From Sipunculus nudus (Eukaryota > Annelida > Sipuncula > Golfingiida > Sipunculidae), in the NCBI GenBank assembly GCA_026874595.1, contig CM049308.1:34404027-34468026 (forward strand): DNA of 64,000 nucleotides, in the 5' to 3' direction. The notes beneath the pieces are model-generated. The model was not told the origin of the DNA and searched no databases. It saw nothing but the letters and a program-made list of their open reading frames with translations. The position numbers and the translations under genes are program-made. Below are positions 28,532-37,920 of this stretch, in pieces. Position 1 is the stretch's first letter; each line of letters begins with the position of its first letter.

Positions 28532-29053
28532 TTATGAATATCTGCTCGTAGCGGATTGACCAATTTGTTTTTGTAAATTACTAATTTCTCTTCTTTGACG
28601 CCAATTGTCTAATATACTAGGTCTTTTTGCACTGGTCGAAGGAGGAGCAGAAGGGCGCCTACGGAAAGCAACCATTCGTTCACGTAAAGAAGGTTGTTTG
28701 GGTGTAGACGGTAAAGGTTTACTGGCGTCAAAAGGAATTTTTTTCGGTTTCGGAGCTACGGGAGGTGGTGGGGGAGCTGCTTTCGGTCTCGGAGGAGCGG
28801 TCCGGGGTTTGGGTTGCGGGGCGATTTTTGGTTTAGGAGCGATAGGGGGCTTTGGTTTTGGGGCAATCTTTGGTTTAGGAGCGATAGGGGGTTTTCGTTT
28901 TACTTGTGCAAAAGCTCGTTTTTGAGCCGTACTCAAAGCGGGTTTTTTCATTTTTAATCCGGAACGTAATAATGTATTACCCAGGTTGCTGACACGGCTG
29001 CCGATTTTACCGGCTTGTTTACCGGCGAGAGTTCCAACGGTTCGCACCACCAT
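28532..29053 (-). CDS. Pro/Lys-rich basic protein, 173 aa
   Basis: The N-terminal ~35 residues are Gly/Arg/Ser-rich (TVGTLAGKQAGKIGSRVSNL), followed by repeats of PPIAPKPKIAPKPK type, a Pro run and a basic C-terminus. TATA (29082-29091) lies 30 bp upstream of the ATG. After the TAA at 28532-28534 the frame stays open for 36 more Lys-rich codons. Together with the two downstream Lys-rich frames this suggests one very long basic low-complexity protein broken at A runs, or a set of short basic proteins. DNA condensation is a plausible but unproven role. Confidence 0.6.
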   Translation of the reverse strand: MVVRTVGTLAGKQAGKIGSRVSNLGNTLLRSGLKMKKPALSTAQKRAFAQVKRKPPIAPKPKIAPKPKPPIAPKPKIAPQPKPRTAPPRPKAAPPPPPVAPKPKKIPFDASKPLPSTPKQPSLRERMVAFRRRPSAPPSTSAKRPSILDNWRQRREISNLQKQIGQSATSRYS

Positions 29054-29081
29054 GGTTTAAAATATCAAGGATGGAGTCTTA

Positions 29082-29091
29082 CTTTTATACT
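29082..29091 (-). promoter_or_regulatory. TATA box (GAGTATAAAAG)
   Basis: 30 bp upstream of the ATG at 29053; it is the only good TATA for the whole Lys/Pro-rich block. Confidence 0.7.
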
Positions 29092-29161
29092 CCTACAATC
29101 CTTCCAGGGCCCGTATCCACGAAAGGTCTCTGTTCAGATTTTCCTACCGAATACCAATTTT

Positions 29162-31585
29162 TTAATTGTTCTCGGAACAATGCTCGGGCTTTTTGTTTTT
29201 CGGGAGTGTCTTCCATTTCATCGATTCTTTCCCGGACCCGGATTTTTTGACTTCTATATCATTAGTCCGTAAATGTTCTTCTCGGATATAAATCCAAGGA
29301 TCTCTGTATTTTGACCAATCCCAAGCTTTATTTTTTGCGTGTGCTAAAGCCGCGACTTTCGTAAGAAATTTTTTATTTAAATCTTTTTCCTGGTTTTTCC
29401 AATATTCTAAATCAGGTGTTTGTTGGACCACAGGTTTTTTCCAGAACCCGGGTTCGGGATACCCCGCTACTAAATAAACATCTTTTTCAAATTTCCATAA
29501 TTCCTCTAACCAATTATTCATTTTCTTATATAATCTAGCCCATTTTTTGGCTTTTGTAGTAGTTTGCACTTTTTCATCATCGTCTTCGAATTGATATTTT
29601 CGGAAAAACCGGTTGACTTGAATCAAAGCTTCTTGAGCTAATTTTATTTCTTGTTCGTTTAACCATACTTGACGTTCCAATTGTTGCATTCTTTCCCAGG
29701 AAGGATACAGTTCGGGAATATCGTCAGGTTTATTAAAAGGATCCCAATCAGGGGTCCCGATAAAATTAGGGTTTCCTGCAGCTTTTATTATAGCCAGATC
29801 GTCACTTTTTGCTATATAAGCTTTTTTTAAAACATCTAAATCTGCCACGGCTATTTTTTCGTAATCGTGAAATAATTTTAAAACTAATTCATATTTTTTA
29901 ACTTTCATGTATTTAGCTTTGTAAGGTAAAAGTTTTGATAAATGAAAATATTTATACCAAGGACTTTTAGAAGTATCTAAAGTAACTGTTTGATCTGTAA
30001 AAATATGTTGTAAAATCATTCTAACTTGTTCAGTAAACGTCGCCGGTGTTTTTGGTTTTTTAGTTGTGGGAGATGGGGGTGTGATAGCCAAAGGATACAT
30101 TTTTTCGGGGTTTCTTTCCGGGTCGAGTAAATACCAAGCCATTTCACTGTAAGGTTCGAGTTCTTTAAAATATTTGTATGATTTACTTTTTGGTCTAATC
30201 ATTTGAATAATTGATTTTAACATTTTTGCATCGTACCCGAATTCTTCTCGTAATTCCAATAAACGTGTACGTAAATGTGGAGGGTGATAATAATGGGGCA
30301 TAGGTAATTCTGCCCCGTTTCCGTGGTTTTTAAAATTTATTCCCCAGAACGGTTCACCTTCGTTTATGTTTTCGTATCCTGGTGCATCGGGACCGTTGAT
30401 TTTCCACCAAACAGGTTTCCATAAATCGATAATTCTTTTTTGTAATTCCATTTGCATATCTTTTCCCATTTCTATATGTTTTTCGTGAACTTTTTGTTTG
30501 TACCATGAATAGTCTTTCATGTATGAAGGAGGTCGGGGCTTTCCCACGTCTTTTTCACGTAACCAATGACCTATCTTCCTGTATTCCCATCCGTAATGAG
30601 TAATACGGTTTCCGGACCATATTGCCGGCACGGGTCTGATACCGAAATCTTGTAAATTGGTATGACCTTGAAAAGGTGTACCTTGCATAAATTCGTCTTC
30701 TGTTAATAATGTCATAAACTTGTGCCGGATATTGTAAAATTCATATTCGTCTGTTCGTTCAGCGAAATGGGGATGCCACCATAATCTTCTTCCTACTTCC
30801 AGGAATTCCCGGGAAGTGGGGTCCCGTGTTAAACACGGTACTTGTTTTCCTTGAGTCATACACCCTTTGGTACTCAATTCAAAAAACGGTAATGGGATAT
30901 CTACTTTCATATAAAGTTGACCGTTTATAGTTTTATGATATGCTTTATAATCTTTACCTTTTTTATTATACCGGTCATAAATCAATTGCCATCGAGTCTC
31001 TCTGTTAGCCCATTTTTCTTTATACTTTTCACCGGCGGCTAAATCTTCCGGTTCGTCTATAATAGCTTCGGCCCATAACGTCCATGGAAAGTGTAAATAA
31101 ATTAAAAGTAAAGTATTCACTTTTATCCATTCTTTTACTATTCCGCTTCTGTTAAACCAAGATAAAACTTTTTGTGTTTCTTCAGCATTCAAAAAAATTT
31201 TACGTCCCGGTTTATTCTCCGTTTGAGCCCGCCCCCATAAATTTTTTACCCTTTCGTGTACAAATTTAATTTCATAATATCCTTTTTTATTTAATACGTA
31301 TTTTAATTTAGTTTTTAAAAACCCTGTAGTTTTTGGCCCTCGTGTGTATAAATCATGTAAACTAAAAACAAAAGAATCTGTAGGTGGCCAGAAGGCGCGG
31401 TAATTAGCGTGGTATTGTAACCATGACTTTCGTACGAATGGTTCAGCAGGTGATGGTTCTCCGGCTATTTTCCATTGTATAAATTTAATCAATTCGTCTA
31501 ACCCGTATGAAATAGCTAAATCAATTAAAATTTCAAACGCTGCTATTACAGTAGCACCGGCTACGGTAATAATGGGAATAGGCAT
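29162..31585 (-). CDS. Large hypothetical protein, 807 aa, N-terminal hydrophobic segment
   Basis: Intact. Residues ~4-27 are hydrophobic (ITVAGATVIAAFEILIDLAI), so the protein may insert in a membrane by its N-terminus. The remainder is rich in Trp, Tyr, Lys and Pro with no motif I recognise. It ends in a basic, disordered-looking tail. It lies directly between the packaging ATPase and the Lys-rich block, and its ATG is 3 bp from the end of the ATPase frame. Its size and position suggest a structural or membrane-remodelling protein, but this is a guess. Confidence 0.75.
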   Translation of the reverse strand: MPIPIITVAGATVIAAFEILIDLAISYGLDELIKFIQWKIAGEPSPAEPFVRKSWLQYHANYRAFWPPTDSFVFSLHDLYTRGPKTTGFLKTKLKYVLNKKGYYEIKFVHERVKNLWGRAQTENKPGRKIFLNAEETQKVLSWFNRSGIVKEWIKVNTLLLIYLHFPWTLWAEAIIDEPEDLAAGEKYKEKWANRETRWQLIYDRYNKKGKDYKAYHKTINGQLYMKVDIPLPFFELSTKGCMTQGKQVPCLTRDPTSREFLEVGRRLWWHPHFAERTDEYEFYNIRHKFMTLLTEDEFMQGTPFQGHTNLQDFGIRPVPAIWSGNRITHYGWEYRKIGHWLREKDVGKPRPPSYMKDYSWYKQKVHEKHIEMGKDMQMELQKRIIDLWKPVWWKINGPDAPGYENINEGEPFWGINFKNHGNGAELPMPHYYHPPHLRTRLLELREEFGYDAKMLKSIIQMIRPKSKSYKYFKELEPYSEMAWYLLDPERNPEKMYPLAITPPSPTTKKPKTPATFTEQVRMILQHIFTDQTVTLDTSKSPWYKYFHLSKLLPYKAKYMKVKKYELVLKLFHDYEKIAVADLDVLKKAYIAKSDDLAIIKAAGNPNFIGTPDWDPFNKPDDIPELYPSWERMQQLERQVWLNEQEIKLAQEALIQVNRFFRKYQFEDDDEKVQTTTKAKKWARLYKKMNNWLEELWKFEKDVYLVAGYPEPGFWKKPVVQQTPDLEYWKNQEKDLNKKFLTKVAALAHAKNKAWDWSKYRDPWIYIREEHLRTNDIEVKKSGSGKESMKWKTLPKNKKPEHCSENN

Positions 31586-31588
31586 ATT

Positions 31589-32218
31589 TTAAAGGTTATA
31601 GTATACGTGTTCTTCCCCTGGAAAAATTAAAGTTCTGAGCCTGTATTCGTCTGGGCACTTTTGTGTAAAATCCAATAACAAATAACCGTGCGGTTCTTTT
31701 GTGGCGTCGTCGTACACGTCTCGTAATTCTTTAGCTTTTGTCGGGAACATTTGCCGGGCTAAAACTTCGAATTGTAATCAGTCTCTGGGATTCTTTAATA
31801 ATACGATATAATGAGAATTTAAAGATATGTTCCGTTGTTCTTTTTTTTCGTGGAATAAATTTTGTACGATAAAGATAATAGAAATGTTTCGGTGGTGACT
31901 TCCTTTTTCGAATATTTTTGCAGTTTCGGCTCCGCTCTCACGCATCAAATCATCGATTATCAATAACGTGTCGGCCTTTATATTACGTGCCGGTAACCCT
32001 TCTTCGAAAAAAATTTTATCACCAAACGTTTCTTTTAATTGAGAATAAATGGGTTGTTTTTCGGCATAACACCAAAGGATACGTTCAGGGGGTGGAGATA
32101 TCATTTTATTCATATTATATAATAATTTCGTGACCCAAACGGTTTTCCCGGAGGAAGTAGGCCCCGCTACTAACATAGTAAAAGGATGTTTAAATTTATA
32201 CCACGGTATATCACCCAT
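31589..32218 (-). pseudogene. FtsK/HerA-type genome-packaging ATPase, interrupted by TGA
   Basis: Pumps the genome into the capsid in Polintons and related viruses. From the ATG at 32218 it has Walker A GPTSSGKT (residues 19-26), Walker B TLLIIDD (84-90) and a sensor-like IIFIVQN. The frame stops at TGA 31778-31780 right after LLKNPRD, a conserved spot. It stays open for 62 further codons that look like the normal C-terminus of the family (LARQMF, GYLLLD), ending at TAA 31589-31591. The protein is therefore truncated by one nonsense codon, or needs readthrough. I chose 32218 over an upstream GTG or ATG because the TATA lies 31 bp away. Confidence 0.9.
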
Positions 32219-32248
32219 AATTAGATAGAAACACATAAACACATTGAC

Positions 32249-32255
32249 TTATATA
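32249..32255 (-). promoter_or_regulatory. TATA box (TATATAA)
   Basis: 31 bp upstream of the ATPase ATG at 32218. Confidence 0.65.
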
Positions 32256-32263
32256 CACAGCTT

Positions 32264-35200
32264 TTATTGGTAACCATATGGAAATGTCGTATACTTATCT
32301 CCCACATCACCTTCTTGCCAAAAGCGGCGTTTTTCGTATACGGCCACATACATTTTATCTAATTTCTTAGATTTAACGTACCCTTGTTTATCCCTGACTA
32401 CATGAAACTCTATAGGGACATTAATAGGTTCTTGTTCTTTTTGCCCGATTAAAGCATCGACCATTTTTTTCAAATCGTGAAAATCAATTCTATTATGAAT
32501 TTGAAACCCCCGAGCTTTTGACATTTCATGGGATTTCCTTTCCCGTCGTAGCCCAGGTACCCGTAATTTTTAGGCCCCCCGCTAATAAAATCTGTAATAT
32601 ATCCCCCGTTTAATTCATCTGTTAAGTCACCTAATAAAGAACCTTTTTTCAAGGGTATGTCATTAGGGCGTGTAATAAAAATCACAGAGTCCGTATCATA
32701 ATATAATGCGCGTTCTTTTAACTCGTCTAAAATATCATACAATACCATTCGACCGTAACAAGTAGTAAAAGCGGCCACTGCCGCGTTATTCGTTTTACCC
32801 AGGCCGTAATCTTCTTCTTTTCGTTTGTATTCGACTTGTAAGATCTGTTCTCCTAAATTAATAATTTCACACACTTCGTTGGTGGGGTCTTCTAAAACTT
32901 GTATTAAATCGTCGTAATTATTGACTTGTATTTTCTGAGCCATCCCATCTCTTTGGCCGAATTTTCCCCATAGAGTATTCAAAGCTTGTTTCGCTACGAA
33001 CCGTAATGCCGGGTTATGAGCGATTTTATCTGGATCCACTGGTATGTTTTGTTTTTCTAGTTCTTTGATATATTCTCGCCGTTCTTCTTGATGATCGCTA
33101 GGCCACCGGACGCTTGGGTTTTTTCTTGGTACCATTTATTGATATAGGGCTCGAATATATTTTCCCATTCTGCCCAACTCCACATTTCGTACCCTTCTAT
33201 CAGCGTGTACCCTTTTTTTAAAGCTTTCAGGACTTCCGGCAAACAACACGAGCCCACCAAGGACCGTTCGTTTTCGTTGTGTGTACATTTCTCTCTTTGG
33301 TTCAATGTTTCGGCACATGTCCGGCATAAAGGGAACATGAGTTTTCCGCAAGCTCTGTACGGTAATACGGGATGAAACAAGTGACGGGGTGGTAAGAATT
33401 TCCCGCATACGATTCCCCCAGGTGAGTTTTTTACATCTTTTTCCTCTGGGTGCATGATAACTTCCGGTTCACCTACGGGGTACTTGTTTGTTTTTTGTAC
33501 AAACGGGTACAAGGACGTCACGTCATAGTAATCAATACGTTCTCCTGGTTGAATAGATTGGTACAAGGTCACGGCATTTGTCCTTCCTCCAAAAAATGCT
33601 TCACGGGGCTGGAGTCTCGGTATTAGCGAAATGTCCGTTTTTGAACATTCGTATTCATGTTCCCAGATACTTATTACGTTATACCCCGAGTTTCTCAATT
33701 CTTTTTCTTTATTTTTTTGTTTTATGAAAGCCACAAAATTAGGTATATCTGAATTGGGGACTTTACCTTCCAGGGAAGTACATAGCGGGCACCCGTGCCA
33801 CACACACCCGTTGAATTCATACACGGTATGAGTTTCAGGGCAGTATCCGTCCACAGAAACGTATTTCCCGTTAATTAATTGAATTTGGCATTCTTTTCCG
33901 TTCCAGTTATCGTTACCCCGGTGTATGTAAAACAATGAATCTTTCTGCATATCTGCTAACCAATATTCTGCCATTTGTGATAAATGCACGCGTGAAATTT
34001 GTGGTGGAATCATGGCGATTTGATTTTCCTGTAAATAATTTAATCTGAAATCCATCATACATGCTGAAGCTAATGTCATGTTATATTGAAATAAATCAAA
34101 ATTGGCTTTTTTCATGTACATTTCCCGGAATTTTAAACACCCCTGTTTTAATAATTCTACATCACTGTTACAATATTCGAATAATTCTTGGCGGTGATCC
34201 CACATGTACCCCTCCTTTATTTTTTGTTCGTACCAATATTCGAAATCTGCATTACCGGCTTGTTTAAACGAATCTTTTGGTGGCATGAAACCGAAATAGT
34301 TTTTATTTTCTTTGGTGTTAAAAACATAAGGAAAAAATCCTTTTTTTAATTCCTCGATTCCAAAAGCTTTGGGAAACCGTGCTAATCCGATTGGTATTAA
34401 ATTTAAACTGTCTTTAAATTGTACATCTCGTACAGTTAAAGAAATAATTCTTAATCCCCGTGTTATTAACGAAGAAGCATACCAACCTTTAGAAATTAAA
34501 TATTGTTGTAAAAAACCCCCGTCGTAGCCTCCGAAATTATGAGCGAAGCATATAGGTTTTTTCTTTGATCGTGTTAATACTGTACCGAATAGCCAATCGA
34601 AAAAAAGGGTATGCGTTTCAAATTGATGTCGTGAACATTTACAGTTCTGCCATTTTCTTTTTAATACATGTGCAGCTTCACAATACTTTAAACAATTGTC
34701 ACACACGTAATGTGCCACTACGGCATTTACGGTATGTATACTTAATCCGTTCACATCTTTTTCTGTTTGTGTACATTCAGTGTCCCAAAAAATAAAAGGG
34801 TGTGGTTTTTTACTGACGGCTTTTTCTTTTAGCGGTTGCATATAGCACGAATGAAACCCCCCCGCATGTGCTTTTCCGTAACATATTTTACACGTGTATT
34901 CCCCACACACGTGGCGTGTAGTGCATGATACTGCGTTACATTTCACACACACGCGTCTTTTTTCACACATGGGGGCTCCTTTAGGAGTAACCATTTTATG
35001 ATTTTTAAAACACTGTTCATTAAAAAACCCGTGCCTTTACATTCGTCACATCCCAGTACCGTATTTTCTTTTGTATAATTACAAGGTGGGCTAAACCCGC
35101 ACATTTTACAAGTATCAATACATATGTGTAAGTTTTTATATGTTTTAAAACACATAAAACAAAAATTATTACTGATATTTAAATGCGATTTAATTTTTAA

Positions 35201-35980
35201 ATCCCCCACGCGTGTGATCCCCGCACCATAATAAATATAGTAGGTTTTTTTGAATCCCAATTTTTAGAACGAAACATAACATCTTTTTCATGACCATGAA
35301 ATACTAATAAATTACGTTCCGGAAAAGCTTTCGCAATTTCAAACATGTGTTTAATTGTAATACGCCCGGTATAAACTTCTGTTTCTTTTTTTATACGGCG
35401 GATTTCTTTTTTCAAATCATCTATTTTTGTTTTAGTAAATTTACGTTTACGCCAACGTAGAGGTAATTTTTTTATCTATAACCCAATCCATTAAAACACA
35501 ACTGGCGATAAAACAATCGTCGTGATTAAAATGTCAAGAAATAACTGCCGGGTCTAAATACGTTCTGGGACACTGCTGCTGAATATTGCCGTTGTCTGAT
35601 CCTCCTACCGATTCTGGTACTTCTACGGATTTTAATTCCATTTCAAAATCTTCAGTCAAATGAAAATTTTCATTACTGTTTAAAGTTTTTTCCACTTGTG
35701 TCATGATATATTCCAAGTTATATCTTCATTTCTTAACCATTTAGTATTGAAGGCTTTGTTATTTAATTCTGGAGTTGTCATATTTACTTGTAAATATGAA
35801 TTGTCTTCTTGACTTTTTTTTCCATTCTTCTAACAACGGTTCAAAAATAGCATACATGGCATCATAAGGTTTCTCGTTTTTTAATTTCTTCAAGTCCGGC
35901 TGCACTTGTAATACCACGCCCTTCTTCTTAAATTTCCTAAAATAGGAACGGGCTTTTTCTTTAACCGTATAAGGCTTCAT
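32264..35980 (-). pseudogene. Protein-primed DNA polymerase B, broken by several frameshifts and a TGA
   Basis: Replicates the element. The segments run in order from 35980: an N-terminal Polinton-type domain (35980-35534); an in-frame TGA at 35534-35536; a short middle part; a Cys/His zinc-binding array (35260-34943); then the main frame 34994-33057. The main frame has the exonuclease motifs WDTEC, HNFGGYD and YCNSDV, a VSR-like endonuclease insertion (FNGCVWHGCPLC, ISIWEHEYE) and motif A DVTSLYP. Frame 33135-32470 has motif B KQALNTLWGKFG and motif C YYDTDS, and 32524-32264 is the tail ending PYGYQ. Frameshifts lie near 35814-35821, 35720, 35467-35473, 35203-35207, 35022-35027, 33119-33124 and 32507-32519, mostly in homopolymers. 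All catalytic motifs are still readable. A TATA lies at 36011-36022. Confidence 0.93.
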
Positions 35981-36010
35981 AGTTGCGAATGAAATAATTC
36001 ACGTTGACCT

Positions 36011-36022
36011 TGCTATAAATAG
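36011..36022 (-). promoter_or_regulatory. TATA box (GCTATTTATAGC, near-palindromic) of the polymerase gene
   Basis: About 31 bp upstream of the ATG at 35980. Confidence 0.65.
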
Positions 36023-36046
36023 CTATTCTAGAATGAGAATCTGTCA

Positions 36047-36125
36047 ACTATTTCCGGTAAGGGACTTGGATCTGGCTGGGTTCCAAGAGCTGAACTCGGT
36101 TTGCGTACGGCGCTTCCGGTTTGAA
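36047..36125. promoter_or_regulatory. Divergent promoter with shared ETS-site module, copy 4
   Basis: The reverse complement matches copy 3 in order: ACCGGAAGCGC, GTACGCAAACCGAG, TTGGAACCCAGCCAGATCCA, AGTCCCTTACCGGAAATAGT. It separates the polymerase gene (minus) from the 493-519-aa gene (plus). Confidence 0.82.
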
Positions 36126-36128
36126 CAG

Positions 36129-36136
36129 CATAAAAG
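36129..36136 (+). promoter_or_regulatory. TATA-like box (CATAAAAG)
   Basis: About 40 bp upstream of the first ATG at 36176; the same GCATAAAA flank appears next to module copy 2. Confidence 0.6.
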
Positions 36137-36175
36137 CCGAATTTTTCTTAATAAGCCGGCACATTTTACCAGTTC

Positions 36176-37735
36176 ATGGGGCAGAGATTGTGTGGGACCC
36201 AGAAGAAAAATAAAAACTTGGAAGAAGGCTGTAATCAATCTTTTGCCACTATCATGGCTTCTGATGATAAGATACAGCCTTCATTAGCAGCAGAAAATGA
36301 TGAAGAATGTAAACCTTTAACAGATAAAGAATTAGCTGAAGCTGCTGAATGGATGCAAGGGTCGCAAATACGCCCTAGCCCATTAGACAAGGTGTTCCAA
36401 GGTATAACAGTACCGGATGTGGGGCAAGAAATTGAAGTGAAAGAAGAAGAAACCACCGACATGGATTCTGATGAGGGAAAAGAAATTATTGAAGTGAAAG
36501 AAGAAGAAACCAGTGATATGGAGATCGAGACGAGCATAAAGGTGGAAGAAACGACTTGCCCGCTAGATGAAATAAGAAAAACCAAACGGGAAGATAAACC
36601 CCCCTATGACATGTCTGAATTGGAAAAATATGTGAGTAATATGGATTGTTGGAGCTATGACAAAGTTTTCTTCAATCATAAAACCTACATGGAGAAAGCT
36701 CTGCGGGGGTTAAAGAAAATCCAAGATGCTATATGGGAAGCCATGCGAGATCATCGTTTCGGTGAAGGGGCTTTGCTGTCTTTGATGTACATCGTGAAAG
36801 AAGACCGGGAAGAACGTATGAGCAGGAATTACTTTGATGATGTACCTTACGTCCATATCCCAGACAAATATTTGAACAAAAGATGTCACATTTTGGCTCA
36901 TCTGAATGCCGTCTCCACGTTCGATGATGCGTCACAAATTCCTGCAGACGGGATATGGAGAGCTAGATTAGAAGTCGGGCAATTCATGTCAGAATACAAG
37001 TCTACCATCATGATCGTTCAATATGAATATGCCATTGATTTGACTAAAGGAAGTATGAGTTCCATTCCTTCCACCAAGATCATCTTTGCAGAAAACTGGG
37101 CGAATCAAGCACCTGAAAATCAACAATTCGCTTGGCAAGGTATTATTCTCTCAACCTGTGCGGGTCAGTACTTGTTCCACAAAAAAACTTTGGGGCTATT
37201 GAAAGAAGCTTACCTGAACGATCAAGAAAACGGTAAAGAACGTGTATTGTACAAGCCGCGTGTAGAAGAAAGAGAAAGTTACGATTCGTTTGTACTTAAA
37301 GAAACCGTGCAAGTGTTAGATGTGATACAACCAAACAGGGAACGCTTCCTATGGGTGTACAACAAAACATTTGCCTGTTTCGAGTTCACGCATCAAGTCT
37401 ATTATGCCTTCGACAAACATATCCTATCAGCACAGAAGAAAGCTTTCTCGGCAGAAAGTATGATCAATTTCATTGATGGGGTATTAGGTGACAAGTACCA
37501 AGAGAGGTTCCTGCGAGTGATCATGGCACATATCACCAGAGAAGACGTGAACAACAACCCTGACGACCCGTACCGGATATTTACAGTTTGTAACTGTAAT
37601 TCACGTATGGCCCAGAAACGAGCTTTTAACAATAAAGACAGGTGGCATGAAATATCCATGGAACATGATTATGATTCGGAAGATGACGAGAAAGAAGAAA
37701 CCGAAACAGGAACCCAAACGGGTAACAAAGCTTGA
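36176..37735 (+). CDS. Acidic hypothetical protein, 519 aa (or 493 aa), with leaky-type stop
   Basis: Not recognised. The first ATG is at 36176 in a weak context; the ATG at 36254 has A at -3 and G at +4 and gives 493 aa. Residues 85-125 hold three psi-K-x-E sumoylation-type motifs (VKEE, VKEE, IKVE) within a tandem repeat rich in Asp/Glu. The central 300 residues look globular and the C-terminus is acidic (DYDSEDDEKEE). The stop is TGA CTA G, the best-known animal readthrough context. The frame is open for 34 more codons encoding a glycine-zipper membrane segment. The gene is intact and divergent from the polymerase, so probably expressed early. Confidence 0.8.
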   Translation: MGQRLCGTQKKNKNLEEGCNQSFATIMASDDKIQPSLAAENDEECKPLTDKELAEAAEWMQGSQIRPSPLDKVFQGITVPDVGQEIEVKEEETTDMDSDEGKEIIEVKEEETSDMEIETSIKVEETTCPLDEIRKTKREDKPPYDMSELEKYVSNMDCWSYDKVFFNHKTYMEKALRGLKKIQDAIWEAMRDHRFGEGALLSLMYIVKEDREERMSRNYFDDVPYVHIPDKYLNKRCHILAHLNAVSTFDDASQIPADGIWRARLEVGQFMSEYKSTIMIVQYEYAIDLTKGSMSSIPSTKIIFAENWANQAPENQQFAWQGIILSTCAGQYLFHKKTLGLLKEAYLNDQENGKERVLYKPRVEERESYDSFVLKETVQVLDVIQPNRERFLWVYNKTFACFEFTHQVYYAFDKHILSAQKKAFSAESMINFIDGVLGDKYQERFLRVIMAHITREDVNNNPDDPYRIFTVCNCNSRMAQKRAFNNKDRWHEISMEHDYDSEDDEKEETETGTQTGNKA

Positions 37736-37840
37736 CTAGAAAAAGCTCTGATGAATATTTTCGTCAGTGGTTTATACGCCGGAATCGTTACAGGAAGTTT
37801 AGTGGGATTAGCTATAGGTTTAGTAGCCGTTTACCTATGA
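37736..37840 (+). CDS. Glycine-zipper transmembrane segment: readthrough tail or 29-aa microprotein
   Basis: Starts right after the TGA of the 519-aa gene, in its frame, and ends at TGA 37838-37840. An internal ATG at 37751 would give a 29-aa protein on its own. Its hydrophobic helix (residues ~7-28) has glycine at positions 7, 11, 15, 19 and 23 of the 29-aa form, a perfect GxxxG repeat. Such zippers pack membrane helices into oligomers. It is either a membrane anchor added to a fraction of the upstream protein or an independent viroporin-like peptide. Both are inference. Confidence 0.6.
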   Translation, partial: LEKALMNIFVSGLYAGIVTGSLVGLAIGLVAVYL

Positions 37841-37852
37841 ATGTGTCAAGTT

Positions 37853-37920
37853 TTTCCGGTACTCGCTTCATTTAGCCTGTATATAGCAGTTTGCGTATAG
37901 GACTTCCGGTACTTTATTTT
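37853..37920. promoter_or_regulatory. Shared promoter module, copy 5 (diverged)
   Basis: TTTCCGGTACT, TATATAG, GTTTGCGTA and ACTTCCGGTACTT: ETS-type sites at both ends with the GCAAAC core in between, in the same orientation as copy 4. Another ACTTCCGGTAT is at about 38060. Confidence 0.55.
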
